Origin: Cyclobacterium plantarum
GTDB taxonomy: Bacteria > Bacteroidota > Bacteroidia > Cytophagales > Cyclobacteriaceae
Assembly (NCBI RefSeq): GCF_011290685.1
Contig: NZ_JAANYN010000011.1
Coordinates: 62,001 to 126,000 of the forward strand
Reading direction: 5' to 3'
Length of the DNA: 64,000 bases
Below are positions 29,629 through 39,118 of the stretch, one piece after another; within the stretch, counting starts at the first letter, position 1; the number at the start of each line of letters is the position of its first letter. The notes under the pieces are model-generated. The model searched no databases, was not told the origin of the DNA, and saw nothing but the letters and a program-made list of their open reading frames with translations. The position numbers were made by a program, and so were the translations under genes.

Positions 29629-29655
29629 TCCTCATGCCTGAATGCCTCAGGCAGG
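29629..29655. other. Hairpin in the higB-higA gap
   Basis: GCCTGA and TCAGGC arms around ATGCC form a small hairpin in the 132-bp spacer between higB and higA. It could attenuate transcription or protect the mRNA end, changing the toxin:antitoxin ratio; no U-tract follows. Function is inference. Confidence 0.35.
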
Positions 29656-29686
29656 CTCGGTTTCTTGATACCGATTTGTTTACCCT

Positions 29687-29992
29687 TTAATAGTGTTCGA
29701 TAGTGTTTGCATCTACTTTATCATAGGCTGAATGGGTTCCAATAAATTTGATGAAAACCCATTGCCTTTTATAGCTTATCTGAGCAATCAGTCGGTATTT
29801 ATTTCTTGCTATGTTAAATACCACTCTGTTGTTTTTAACCGGATCAGCATCTGGAAAATCCGCTACCACATCTGAAGGCTTTCGCCAAATTGCGTGCCTT
29901 GTAATGGCAATCCATGTTTGTAAGCTTGATTTTGCATCTGGATTTTTTTCGTAAAATTGAACTATATTTTTGAGCGGAATGATGTTTTTCAA
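29687..29992 (-). CDS. higB: HigB-family toxin, mRNA interferase
   Basis: Toxin of the HigBA module, a RelE-superfamily ribosome-dependent mRNA interferase of 101 residues. Characteristic text includes KNIIPLKNIVQFYEKNPDAKSSLQTW at the N-terminus (split here only for description), VVFNIARNKYRLIAQISYKRQWVFIKFIGTH in the core strands (basic and aromatic), and THSAYDKVDA at the C-terminus. It is the first gene of the module. A near-perfect palindromic operator candidate lies 39 bp upstream. Confidence 0.85.
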   Translation of the reverse strand: MKNIIPLKNIVQFYEKNPDAKSSLQTWIAITRHAIWRKPSDVVADFPDADPVKNNRVVFNIARNKYRLIAQISYKRQWVFIKFIGTHSAYDKVDANTIEHY

Positions 29993-30030
29993 AGCTCTTG
30001 TTGATTTAACTAAACGCTAAAAGTTACTCA

Positions 30031-30053
30031 TTTGTTTTCAATTTGAAAACAAA
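30031..30053. promoter_or_regulatory. Palindromic operator candidate upstream of higB
   Basis: A perfect 11-bp inverted repeat around one central base: arms TTTGTTTTCAA and TTGAAAACAAA. It lies 39-61 bp upstream of the higB start, where an XRE-type antitoxin would bind to autoregulate. Its symmetry and position support an operator; binding is inferred. Confidence 0.6.
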
Positions 30054-30068
30054 AAGGGGTGCCTTTTT

Positions 30069-30100
30069 TTCACCACGGATTCACACCGATTTTCACAGAT
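30069..30100 (+). repeat. 32-bp direct repeat, left copy
   Basis: Begins TTCACCACGGATTCACACCG and ends TTTTCACAGAT. It is identical over 32 bp to 30334-30365. Together they bracket hairpin cassette copy 4. Confidence 0.85.
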
Positions 30101-30125
30101 TTTTTCTGGTGTTTCTTAGCTTTTG

Positions 30126-30322
30126 AGTGGGTGATTGCATCTACATCCCTTTTATTCTTTTATTAACGCCAGCGAGGGATTTGCAATGCCGGGTCCCCTG
30201 GACAGACCGTTTAAAAAATCATTTCTAAAAGCGTACACATTTAGCCATTTCAAATGGCTTTTTGGCGGGTCTAAATTGTTTGTAATCCCGAAGATAGCAG
30301 GGTAAAGTGGCATACTTCACCC
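30126..30322 (+). repeat. Four-hairpin cassette, full copy 4 (degenerate H1)
   Basis: About 197 bp between higB and fic. H1 (30126-30149) has lost three bases of its stem; H2 is at 30176-30190 with one change; H3 is at 30243-30259 (AGCCATT/AATGGCT, loop TCA) and H4 at 30300-30322 with one mismatch. The order and spacing match the other copies. Confidence 0.8.
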
Positions 30323-30333
30323 TTCAGCTTTAT

Positions 30334-30365
30334 TTCACCACGGATTCACACCGATTTTCACAGAT
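30334..30365 (+). repeat. 32-bp direct repeat, right copy
   Basis: A perfect copy of 30069-30100, 12 bp after hairpin 4 of cassette copy 4. A decayed third version may lie near 30429-30460. Confidence 0.85.
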
Positions 30366-30476
30366 CTTTTTAGACACCGAAATTGTCCTAACCTCTAATA
30401 ATTACGCTGTGCGAATCTGTGTTATCTTTGATGCAACTTTTTTCACCACCGATGTACATCGATTTATTTCTATTTT

Positions 30477-30549
30477 TGAGCCGAATTAGCTTTTTATTCA
30501 GCTCATATTTTTATTATATTTGAGCCAAATAACGAAAATAATCGGCTCA
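30477..30549. promoter_or_regulatory. Twin operator candidates and -7 promoter element of fic
   Basis: Two symmetric sites of 29 bp each, 44 bp apart: 30477-30505 and 30521-30549. In both, the half-site is TGAGCC or TGAGCT followed by an (A/G)AATAA-like sequence, with the inverse on the other side (GCTCA, GGCTCA). The second site ends on the fic start codon. TATATTTG at 30515-30522 fits the Bacteroidota -7 consensus TAnnTTTG and overlaps the second site. No TTG-type -33 element was found. Binding by the HTH at the C-terminus of the Fic protein would give autoregulation; this is inference. Confidence 0.55.
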
Positions 30550-31664
30550 TGCGGTATAATTGGCAACTAAAAGACTGGCCCCGTTTTCACTATCGTTTAT
30601 GCGAAGTAGAACCACTGCTCTTTAAGTTTTCCGAAAAAGCAGGTCATGTCAGTGGCCTTTTGAAGGGTTTGCCTAAAGAAACGCAAAATGACGCCATTAT
30701 TGATCTGATGGTATCCGAGGCCATTAAAACATCGGAGATTGAAGGCGAATATTTGAGCCGGCAGGACGTTATTTCTTCTATTCGTAATCAGCTGGGTTTG
30801 GGACAGCAGCGGGTGAACGATTTGCGGGCACAAGGTGCAGCCGCACTGATGGTGGATGTGCGCAATACGTATCACGAAGCCTTAACGGAAGAGAAACTTT
30901 TCTCCTGGCATCGTATGATTATGAAAGGCAGTAAAGGTATCACCGTTGGTGATTGGAGATCTCATGAAGAGCCAATGCTGGTCGTATCCGGAGCTTTAGG
31001 AAAAGAAAAAATTCACTTTGAGGCCCCACCGTCCAGTAATGTACCCAAGGAAATGGCCGGTTTTATCAATTGGTTTAATGAAACAGGACCAGGGGGCAAA
31101 AAAGAAATAAAAAAGCCCGTGGTGCGTGCTGCCGTCGCTCATTTATACTTCGAAACCATTCATCCTTTTGAGGATGGAAATGGCCGCATTGGCCGTGCCT
31201 TATCAGAAAAAGCCTTATCTCAATATCTCAAGCGACCTGTTCTTTTAAGTCTTTCGCAGGCGATAGAGGCGAACAAAAAAGAATATTACGATGCATTACA
31301 GAAAGCACAGCGATCCAATGAAGTGACATCCTGGATTGCCTACTTTCTGTCTATGGCAATGCAAGCGCAGGAGCAGGCGGAAAGGTTAATTGATTTCACC
31401 CTAAAGAAAACCCGGTTTTTTGATCGGTATACCCCTTTCCTAAATGAAAGACAGCTAAAAGTAGTACGTCGGATGTTAGAAGAAGGACCAAAGGGATTTG
31501 AAGGAGGCATGAGTGCCCGGAAATATACGGCGCTTACCAGGACATCAAAAGCCACCGCAACAAGAGATTTACAGGATTTGGCCGAAAAACGGGTCTTTCT
31601 TTCCACCGGAGGAGGCAGAAGCACAAAGTATTCGCTTAACCTGAATGATTCCGGGGAATGGTGA
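30549..31664 (+). CDS. Fic-domain protein with DUF4172-like N-terminus and C-terminal winged helix
   Basis: A probable AMP-transferase (Fic) that adenylylates a target protein. Residues 1-85 start WQLKDWPRFHYR, the DUF4172-like N-terminus. The class II inhibitory motif (S/T)xxxE(G/N) is T61-SEI-E65-G66. The catalytic Fic motif HPFEDGNGRIGR is complete at 205-216. Residues ~300-371 form a winged helix (LTRTSKATATRDLQDLAEKRVF). The intact inhibitory Glu suggests the enzyme is normally self-restrained. The ATG at 30549 follows a symmetric operator-like site. Hairpin cassettes lie on both sides, suggesting a mobile or exchangeable locus with higBA. Confidence 0.93.
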   Translation: MRYNWQLKDWPRFHYRLCEVEPLLFKFSEKAGHVSGLLKGLPKETQNDAIIDLMVSEAIKTSEIEGEYLSRQDVISSIRNQLGLGQQRVNDLRAQGAAALMVDVRNTYHEALTEEKLFSWHRMIMKGSKGITVGDWRSHEEPMLVVSGALGKEKIHFEAPPSSNVPKEMAGFINWFNETGPGGKKEIKKPVVRAAVAHLYFETIHPFEDGNGRIGRALSEKALSQYLKRPVLLSLSQAIEANKKEYYDALQKAQRSNEVTSWIAYFLSMAMQAQEQAERLIDFTLKKTRFFDRYTPFLNERQLKVVRRMLEEGPKGFEGGMSARKYTALTRTSKATATRDLQDLAEKRVFLSTGGGRSTKYSLNLNDSGEW

Positions 31665-31709
31665 ATGCACACAAAATCAACCTGGTATCCATTAACAAAC
31701 GAAATCTGA

Positions 31710-31855
31710 GGCATTTGCAATGCCGTATCTTATCGGAAAGCTATAATGATTTCGTTCTCTAAAACGGTCAGTTTTAGCCATTTCAAATGGCTTTTAGTCG
31801 GCTTTTTTCTTTTTATGACAGCGAAGATAGCAGGGTGAAGTGGCATACTTCACCC
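31710..31855 (+). repeat. Four-hairpin cassette, partial copy (H2-H4)
   Basis: H2 is at 31710-31724, H3 at 31776-31792 (AGCCATT/AATGGCT, loop TCA) and H4 at 31833-31855 (GGGTGAAGT/ACTTCACCC). H1 is absent. It starts 45 bp after the fic stop. Confidence 0.8.
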
Positions 31856-31876
31856 AGTCTCAATTCTTTTTTCAAG

Positions 31877-32076
31877 ACTGGGTGTAGATTGTATCTACAT
31901 CCCTAATATTGTTTAATTTACGCCAGCGAGGCATTTGCAATGCCGGCTCCTAACGACAGACCGTTTAAAAAATCATTTCTAAAAGCGTGCACATTCAGCC
32001 ATTGCAAATGGCTTTTTGGCGGGTCTAAATTGTTTATAATCCCGAAGATAGCAGGGTGAAGTGGCATACTTCACCC
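31877..32076 (+). repeat. Four-hairpin cassette, full copy 5
   Basis: The best-preserved copy, exactly 200 bp: H1 31877-31903 (GTAGAT/ATCTAC), H2 31930-31944, H3 31997-32013 (AGCCATT/AATGGCT) and H4 32054-32076 (GGGTGAAGT/ACTTCACCC). All four stems are intact. Confidence 0.88.
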
Positions 32077-32153
32077 AGCAGCATACTTCTACCAGTACCA
32101 TTTTTTTATCTGTGTTAATCTGAGCTATCTGTGGTGCAACTTTTTATTAGGCT

Positions 32154-32693
32154 TTATGGAATATCCTCCATCTCCCCAAACCAGACCACCGCATATTCTT
32201 TATAAATACCCACTCCCATGGCTTTCCAGTTGGCAGCGTTAAAAGGTGGCAAATTGGCCAGGACCGCATGGTGACCCGGACTTTTTTTCCAGACTTCCAG
32301 GGCATCTTTCGGTAGGGCAGCGGCGGAATGCCAGTAGGCAATTTCGTATCCGGGGCTGTCGTATCCAGCGATTTCCTTTGGCTTGTCCCACATGCAGTTG
32401 GGGTCTTTGTGGTTGTCTTTATAGCAGCAATCCGTCCAGGCACCTTCCTTTGACCACGAATGCATGTTGCAGCGCTTGCTTTGCTGGTAATTGCCCATCA
32501 GGTCTTTGGCGTGGATCTGTGCTACTTTTGTCAGGGCTGTTGAAAGGGGAACTGCTTCCTGTCCCCGGCTCAGCCGGTAGGTATTGATCAGCTCAAACAG
32601 TTGTTTTTCATTTGGGGAGAGCACTTGGTTTTCAGACGATCCGGCTGCCCCACCGGTCAAAAAAAGCCAGAATAAAATCAGGTAAAGGATCAT
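32154..32693 (-). CDS. Secreted CAP-domain (SCP/PR-1-like) protein
   Basis: A small secreted protein of 179 residues with a signal peptide (MILYLILFWLFLTGGAAG) and one CAP domain: LINTYRLSRGQEAVPLSTALTKVAQIHAKDL, then the NMHSW histidine, a Cys-rich insert (CNMHSW, DCC, PNC), YEIAYWHS, the SPGHHAVL motif and MGVGIYKEYAVVWFGE. The four Cys could form disulfides in the periplasm or outside. Bacterial CAP proteins are mostly of unknown function. It is convergent with fic across the cassette array. Confidence 0.85.
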   Translation of the reverse strand: MILYLILFWLFLTGGAAGSSENQVLSPNEKQLFELINTYRLSRGQEAVPLSTALTKVAQIHAKDLMGNYQQSKRCNMHSWSKEGAWTDCCYKDNHKDPNCMWDKPKEIAGYDSPGYEIAYWHSAAALPKDALEVWKKSPGHHAVLANLPPFNAANWKAMGVGIYKEYAVVWFGEMEDIP

Positions 32694-32747
32694 AGGGGTT
32701 ATTTATTACTGGTTTTTATACGATAAGCTTTCAATTTTGTTGGCTAG

Positions 32748-35099
<2,352 letters not shown>

Positions 35100-35131
35100 T
35101 TTATAAAGTTCTTTTAATTGCTTACGCACAG

Positions 35132-35158
35132 AAAGCCACTGATTACAGTGGCTTTTGG
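35132..35158 (+). terminator. Intrinsic terminator of icd
   Basis: AAAGCCACTG and CAGTGGCTTT form a perfect 10-bp stem with an ATTA loop, followed by TTGGTGTTT, 32 bp after the icd stop. The stem ends in a run of T. Confidence 0.8.
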
Positions 35159-35262
35159 TGTTTATACAGAAAACCCAGGAGTATTGGTGCTGAATGGGTA
35201 TCGTTATAACGGACTGGACAAAACCTGCGGTAAAACCCTGTCCGTAAATTCTGACGTACTCA

Positions 35263-35288
35263 AATCCCTCCGCCGCGGCGGAGGGATT
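35263..35288. repeat. 26-bp perfect GC-rich palindrome
   Basis: The left arm is AATCCCTCCGCCG and the right arm is its exact complement. Its flank (CCGTAAATTCTGACGTACTC) recurs in diverged form at about 35351-35378 before a weaker palindromic region. This looks like a dispersed palindrome; no coding use is apparent. Confidence 0.75.
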
Positions 35289-35609
35289 CGCTGAAATGCC
35301 TGTCTGAGGTTGAATTGGAGCCATTTCAACGGGCTGAGATAGCGCTCCGGTAATAAATTTACCGTAAATCCGAACGAATCCAAATCCCCCTTACTAAAGA
35401 GGATTCACTAAAATTTGGATCTGCTGCTGATTTTTATGAGTTTGCCGGGCTACCTAATAGATTAGCAATAATCAAATTAAACCATCAAACTATTTTCTAA
35501 ATGATCTGAAAAATCCCGATATTGAAGCCAATATGTTAATAATTTATATACTTCTGTCGTTTTCATAAAGGTTGAACTCAAATATATTTTATTGGAAAGG
35601 ATTTAGAAT

Positions 35610-36050
35610 ATGAAAGCCTTCTTTTCCGACATCTTTACCTATCACCACCGCTTCAATCAAAAATTGATTGACCAACTGATTGCACACGAAAAAATATTAC
35701 CGGATCGAACCATCCCACTTTTTTGCCATACCCTGAATGCCCAGCAAATTTGGAATGCCCGGATTACCAAAAAAGACACCTTAGGTGTGCACCAAATCCA
35801 TCCACTAGAGGCCTGTAAAAGTTTGGATCGGGAAAATTATCAGGAAACCCTACAGATTTTAGAGGAGAGAGCGCTGGATGAAATGATCGCATATGGCAAT
35901 TCAAAAGGAACGGAATTTACCAATTCGATTCAGGAGATCTTATTCCACGTGGCCAACCATTTCAGCCACCACAAAGGACAGATCATCTCGGATTTCAGGC
36001 AAAGTGGCATTGCGCCAATTAAAACTGACTATATTTTATACAAAAGGTAA
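35610..36050 (+). CDS. DinB-family protein (DinB/YfiT-like metalloenzyme fold)
   Basis: A small four-helix-bundle protein of 146 residues, probably metal-binding and cytoplasmic. The histidines expected in DinB/YfiT proteins are present in the N-terminal region (YHHRFNQKL, with NAQQIWNARI) and in VANHFSHHKGQII. Members include thiol S-transferases (bacillithiol or mycothiol) and many of unknown function, and no specific activity can be assigned. The ATG at 35610 gives the usual DinB length. Confidence 0.82.
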   Translation: MKAFFSDIFTYHHRFNQKLIDQLIAHEKILPDRTIPLFCHTLNAQQIWNARITKKDTLGVHQIHPLEACKSLDRENYQETLQILEERALDEMIAYGNSKGTEFTNSIQEILFHVANHFSHHKGQIISDFRQSGIAPIKTDYILYKR

Positions 36051-36455
36051 AAAAGGTACATCTATTCCATGCACATCAGGGATTCCTTTGAAAATGCATT
36101 GGCAAGGATCCCCTCTTTTTTTAACGAAGAATCAAACCCTATTTTCAAAAAACCAGATCCTTCAAAGAAAAAGTTAAACCAAAAAGATATAAATGCGGAT
36201 TACCTTGTTTTAAATATTCCTATGCCTGTACGGACTTAGAAACAGGTAAAAGCAATACCTGTTTGAATGATATCCCGGAATTGATCATCAAAGGAATATT
36301 TGGCTTAAATGGCCTGCAATCAAGGCGGTCAAAAGGAAAACTTTTGTGGCTATTCATTCAAAACCCAAAATTCTTTTGGGGAAACCACTGATGTTAATTT
36401 AAGAGAAAAATATGTAAATTCACCATATTGATCCTTGACCGCTCTTAAAATTTAA
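36051..36455. other. Intergenic, no supported gene
   Basis: 405 bp between the DinB and YdeI-like genes. From about 36125 one frame stays open for roughly 90-100 codons but has no start codon at its head and no motif I recognise. It is not called. The region just before 36456 should contain the promoter of the next gene. Confidence 0.4.
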
Positions 36456-36923
36456 ATGGAGGAACCCCTCGTAAACCAACAATACCTTTTACAGCAATTC
36501 CCCAATAAAGGGGGATGGACCTACGCGGAAATTCCGGAAATACCACAGGATAAACACGCACATTTTGGCTGGGTGAAAGTTAAGGGTAGTATCGATGGGT
36601 TTGAGATTAAAAATTATCGGTTGCAGGCCATGGGGAATGGAAGGCTGTTTCTACCGGTAAAGGCATCCATAAGAAAAAAAATACAAAAAAAAGCGGGTGA
36701 TTTTGTTACCATCATTCTGTTCAAAGATGAATCCCCCCTGGAGATACCTGAGGAACTTGTGTCTTGTTTGAAAATGGAACCCAAGGCTTATCAAGGGTTT
36801 TTACGATTCACAGAGGGCGAACAGAAGGCCTTTATTGAATGGATTTACGCGGCCAGGACAGACGAGACCAAGGTAAAAAGAATAGCTGCTACATTAGATA
36901 AATCCCTTAAAAACCAGAACTAA
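36456..36923 (+). CDS. YdeI/OmdA-family protein with DUF1905-like N-terminus
   Basis: A cytoplasmic protein of 155 residues in two parts. Residues ~14-95 resemble DUF1905 (GGWTYAEIPE, GWVKVKGSIDGFEIKNYRL, FLPVKASIRKKIQKKAGDFV), and the C-terminus is the YdeI/OmdA helical motif (FLRFTEGEQKAFIEWIYAARTDETKVKRI). YdeI relatives have been linked to bacteriocin protection, but the biochemical role is unknown. Length and domain order are normal for the Bacteroidota form. Confidence 0.83.
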   Translation: MEEPLVNQQYLLQQFPNKGGWTYAEIPEIPQDKHAHFGWVKVKGSIDGFEIKNYRLQAMGNGRLFLPVKASIRKKIQKKAGDFVTIILFKDESPLEIPEELVSCLKMEPKAYQGFLRFTEGEQKAFIEWIYAARTDETKVKRIAATLDKSLKNQN

Positions 36924-37236
36924 CGACATTCGGTTAAAAGAAATGCTGAAATAATGGACTTCCTGGATTGGCGGTTATTGACATAAGGCCATGGTGGAGC
37001 CGAACATAGACATGGGTAGCTTTCTTTTCAATTGAGCCCTAGAAATCCTTTGATGCAATGAATGGGTTTTTTCATAGATTCCAACATATTCTTTTGAAAG
37101 GTTGGCTAATCTCATTATTTTTATAGGAAATTTGAATTGCAAACCGACCAAAATAGGTGCCTATTGGTATTAATGATATGGCCCCGAATTTTATTGTATT
37201 TCTGTTTTTGCGGGGGAAAATTTATTCCATTAAATT
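36924..37236. other. Intergenic, nothing recognised
   Basis: 313 bp of AT-rich sequence before the NAD(P)-binding protein gene. I found no open frame of note, repeat copy or clear hairpin. A promoter for the downstream gene is expected in its last 100 bp. Confidence 0.5.
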
Positions 37237-37974
37237 ATGAGCAAACAAACCACACTAGTCTTAGGTGCCAGTGGCGCTACAGGAAAGCACCTGGTAAGCC
37301 AGCTGCTGCTTCTGGGACAAAGCGTCAAAGTCATCGTTCGTCCCAATGCGAAAATACCCGATTCCTGGTTAATAAATGACAAAGTCTCCGTCTTAAGGAC
37401 TGAAATATCCAACCTCAGTGAAGGCGAATTAGCTGATCACATTGAAGATTGTCAGGGCCTGGCTTCCTGTCTTGGCCACAATCTTACCTGGAAAGGCATC
37501 TATGGTGCTCCACGAAAATTGGTAAGTCAATCCGTTCAGTTGCTCTGCCGGGCTGTTGAAAAGAATAAATCCAAAAACCCTGTCAAATTGGTGCTGATGA
37601 ATACGGCCGGCAACCAAAACAGGGACTTATCCGAACCTGTTTCTTTCGGAGAAAAATGCCTGATCGCCCTTATCCGACTTCTATTACCGCCCCATACCGA
37701 CAATGAAGCAGCCGCTGATTTTCTTAGAATTCAAATTGGCCAAAAGCACCCATTTATTGAATGGGTGGTGGTACGACCGGACACATTGATTGACAGAGAA
37801 GAAGTCTCCGATTATACCTTGCATGCTTCTCCAAGCAGAAGCGCACTTTTCAATCCGGGTAAAACCAGTCGGATAAATGTAGCGCATGTGATGGCCAAAC
37901 TGATTGGAGAAAAGGGCCTCTGGGAAGAATGGAAAGGACAAATGCCTGTAATCTACAATAAAGAAATAAAATGA
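37237..37974 (+). CDS. Atypical SDR, NAD(P)H-binding protein
   Basis: A cytoplasmic Rossmann protein of 245 residues in the NAD(P)H-binding (NmrA/HSCARG-like) group. The cofactor motif GASGATGKHL is at residues 10-19, followed by IVRPNAKI. The classical SDR Tyr-x-x-x-Lys is not obvious, as in many atypical SDRs, so it could be a sensor or reductase. Later motifs are LVLMNTAGNQN, EAAADFLR and VVVRPDTLID. It is convergent with the OmpA lipoprotein gene across a shared hairpin. Confidence 0.8.
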   Translation: MSKQTTLVLGASGATGKHLVSQLLLLGQSVKVIVRPNAKIPDSWLINDKVSVLRTEISNLSEGELADHIEDCQGLASCLGHNLTWKGIYGAPRKLVSQSVQLLCRAVEKNKSKNPVKLVLMNTAGNQNRDLSEPVSFGEKCLIALIRLLLPPHTDNEAAADFLRIQIGQKHPFIEWVVVRPDTLIDREEVSDYTLHASPSRSALFNPGKTSRINVAHVMAKLIGEKGLWEEWKGQMPVIYNKEIK

Positions 37975-38045
37975 AACGAAACTTGGTACCATCATCTGGC
38001 TCAAGGAATCATATCCGGAACAGGAAAGTATAATGGTAAAAAGCA

Positions 38046-38069
38046 AAGCCCGGAGAGTCGACCGGGCTT
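38046..38069 (-). terminator. Terminator hairpin between convergent genes
   Basis: AAGCCCGG and CCGGGCTT arms (8 bp) around AGAGTCGA, between the SDR and OmpA genes. Reading from the OmpA gene, the stem is followed by TGCTTTTT, so it best fits termination of that transcript; in the other direction TTCTTAAAA follows, which is weaker. Confidence 0.65.
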
Positions 38070-38079
38070 CTTAAAATGA

Positions 38080-38925
38080 TTACATCAAAGCAAAAAACTT
38101 ATCCAGATCCGGAATCAATATGATCCGGGTTCTGCGGTTTTTGGCCATATTTTCCGGGCTGTCATTTTCCACTACAGGGAAAAAACTGCTCCTTCCGGCT
38201 GCAATAAGCTGTTCTGGAGCTACGGCATGGTCCTCCACCAGCTTTCTGACAATAGATGTTGCCCGCTTTACACTCAGATCCCAGTTATCCTGAACGGTAG
38301 CTGTTGAAATCGATCTGGGATCAGTATGGCCCTCCACCATTACCTCCAGGCTGGGTTCCGAATTGATTACTTCGGAAAGTCTCTCCAGCAATGGGTTGGC
38401 TTCCTGATTTACCCGGAAACTTCCAGTGTTGAACAATAGCCGGTCCGAAACCGAAATCATGACCACTGTTTTGTCAATATCAATGACAATGTCTTCCTCC
38501 TGTTCGTTTCCTTTTCCACCGATAGCCGTTAAAAGATTATGAGAAATCGCCAGGTTAACGGAGTCCTCAAGGGTCTTTGCCTGAGCCAATTTCTCCGTAT
38601 CTATCTTGCTAATGGTCTTTTCCAATTGCTTTCTCAATTGGTCAGAAACCAAAATATCTCCGCTTTGAGACATCATCCTGCCATTCTTTTCCAGTAATTG
38701 TTCATTATCCCCCCTCAAGGAATTAATTTTGGCGTTGTACTCGGCCACCCTGCTTTGGATTTGGTCGAATTTGGCTTCAAGGGCCTCCTTTTCAGAGCTG
38801 GTTTGGGCCAACTCCACCTGAGTGCTGTGCAATTCCCCCTGAAGGGAGGTGTATTTCTTTTTGGACACACAGGAAGCCAGGCCTCCCATGATCAATAATG
38901 TGAAAATAAAAGGTAGTTTTTTCAT
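38080..38925 (-). CDS. OmpA-family lipoprotein with coiled coil
   Basis: An envelope protein expected to tether the outer membrane to peptidoglycan. A lipobox leader (IMGGLASC) is followed by a Glu/Gln-rich coiled coil (~residues 30-110) and a C-terminal OmpA domain (~165-281) containing NTGSFRVNQEA, VMVEGHTDPRS and NRRTRIILIP. The EGHTD and NRRTRI motifs bind diaminopimelate. I set the start at the ATG at 38925; the longer frame from 38985 adds 20 residues that spoil the signal peptide. It is probably monocistronic, ending at the hairpin. Confidence 0.88.
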   Translation of the reverse strand: MKKLPFIFTLLIMGGLASCVSKKKYTSLQGELHSTQVELAQTSSEKEALEAKFDQIQSRVAEYNAKINSLRGDNEQLLEKNGRMMSQSGDILVSDQLRKQLEKTISKIDTEKLAQAKTLEDSVNLAISHNLLTAIGGKGNEQEEDIVIDIDKTVVMISVSDRLLFNTGSFRVNQEANPLLERLSEVINSEPSLEVMVEGHTDPRSISTATVQDNWDLSVKRATSIVRKLVEDHAVAPEQLIAAGRSSFFPVVENDSPENMAKNRRTRIILIPDLDKFFALM

Positions 38926-39118
38926 GGTAATTAATCGTTGGTTTTCTTGAAATAGCCCCAATTCAAAAACAGGGCCAATTTTCAAGTTCCCTTCCTTACA
39001 CCTGGCTATCTATGGGATTTCTTTCCATCAGAGGGCCTATTATTTTATGAAAATATGGGAATTGAGTAAAAATTCGGCTAATTTTAACTTTATCATCTAA
39101 CATATCCCAAGTAAAATA

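Larger units (their letters stand above)
31665..32153. other. Intergenic array of hairpin cassettes
   Basis: The 489 bp between the convergent fic and CAP genes consists mainly of a partial cassette (31710-31855), a full cassette (31877-32076) and, at about 32107-32141, an inverted copy of the CACCACAGAT/AACACAGATAAA-type repeat. No gene is seen. Confidence 0.8.
35100..35609. other. Intergenic with terminator and palindromic repeats
   Basis: 510 bp after icd. It contains the icd terminator at 35132-35158, a 26-bp perfect palindrome at 35263-35288 and a diverged relative of that palindrome and its left flank at about 35351-35417. No gene is seen. The last ~100 bp probably holds the dinB-family promoter. 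Confidence 0.6.

Noticed and set aside
36125-36430. A ~90-100-codon open frame between the DinB and YdeI-like genes
   Set aside because: No start codon at its head and no recognisable motif; could be chance in AT-rich DNA.
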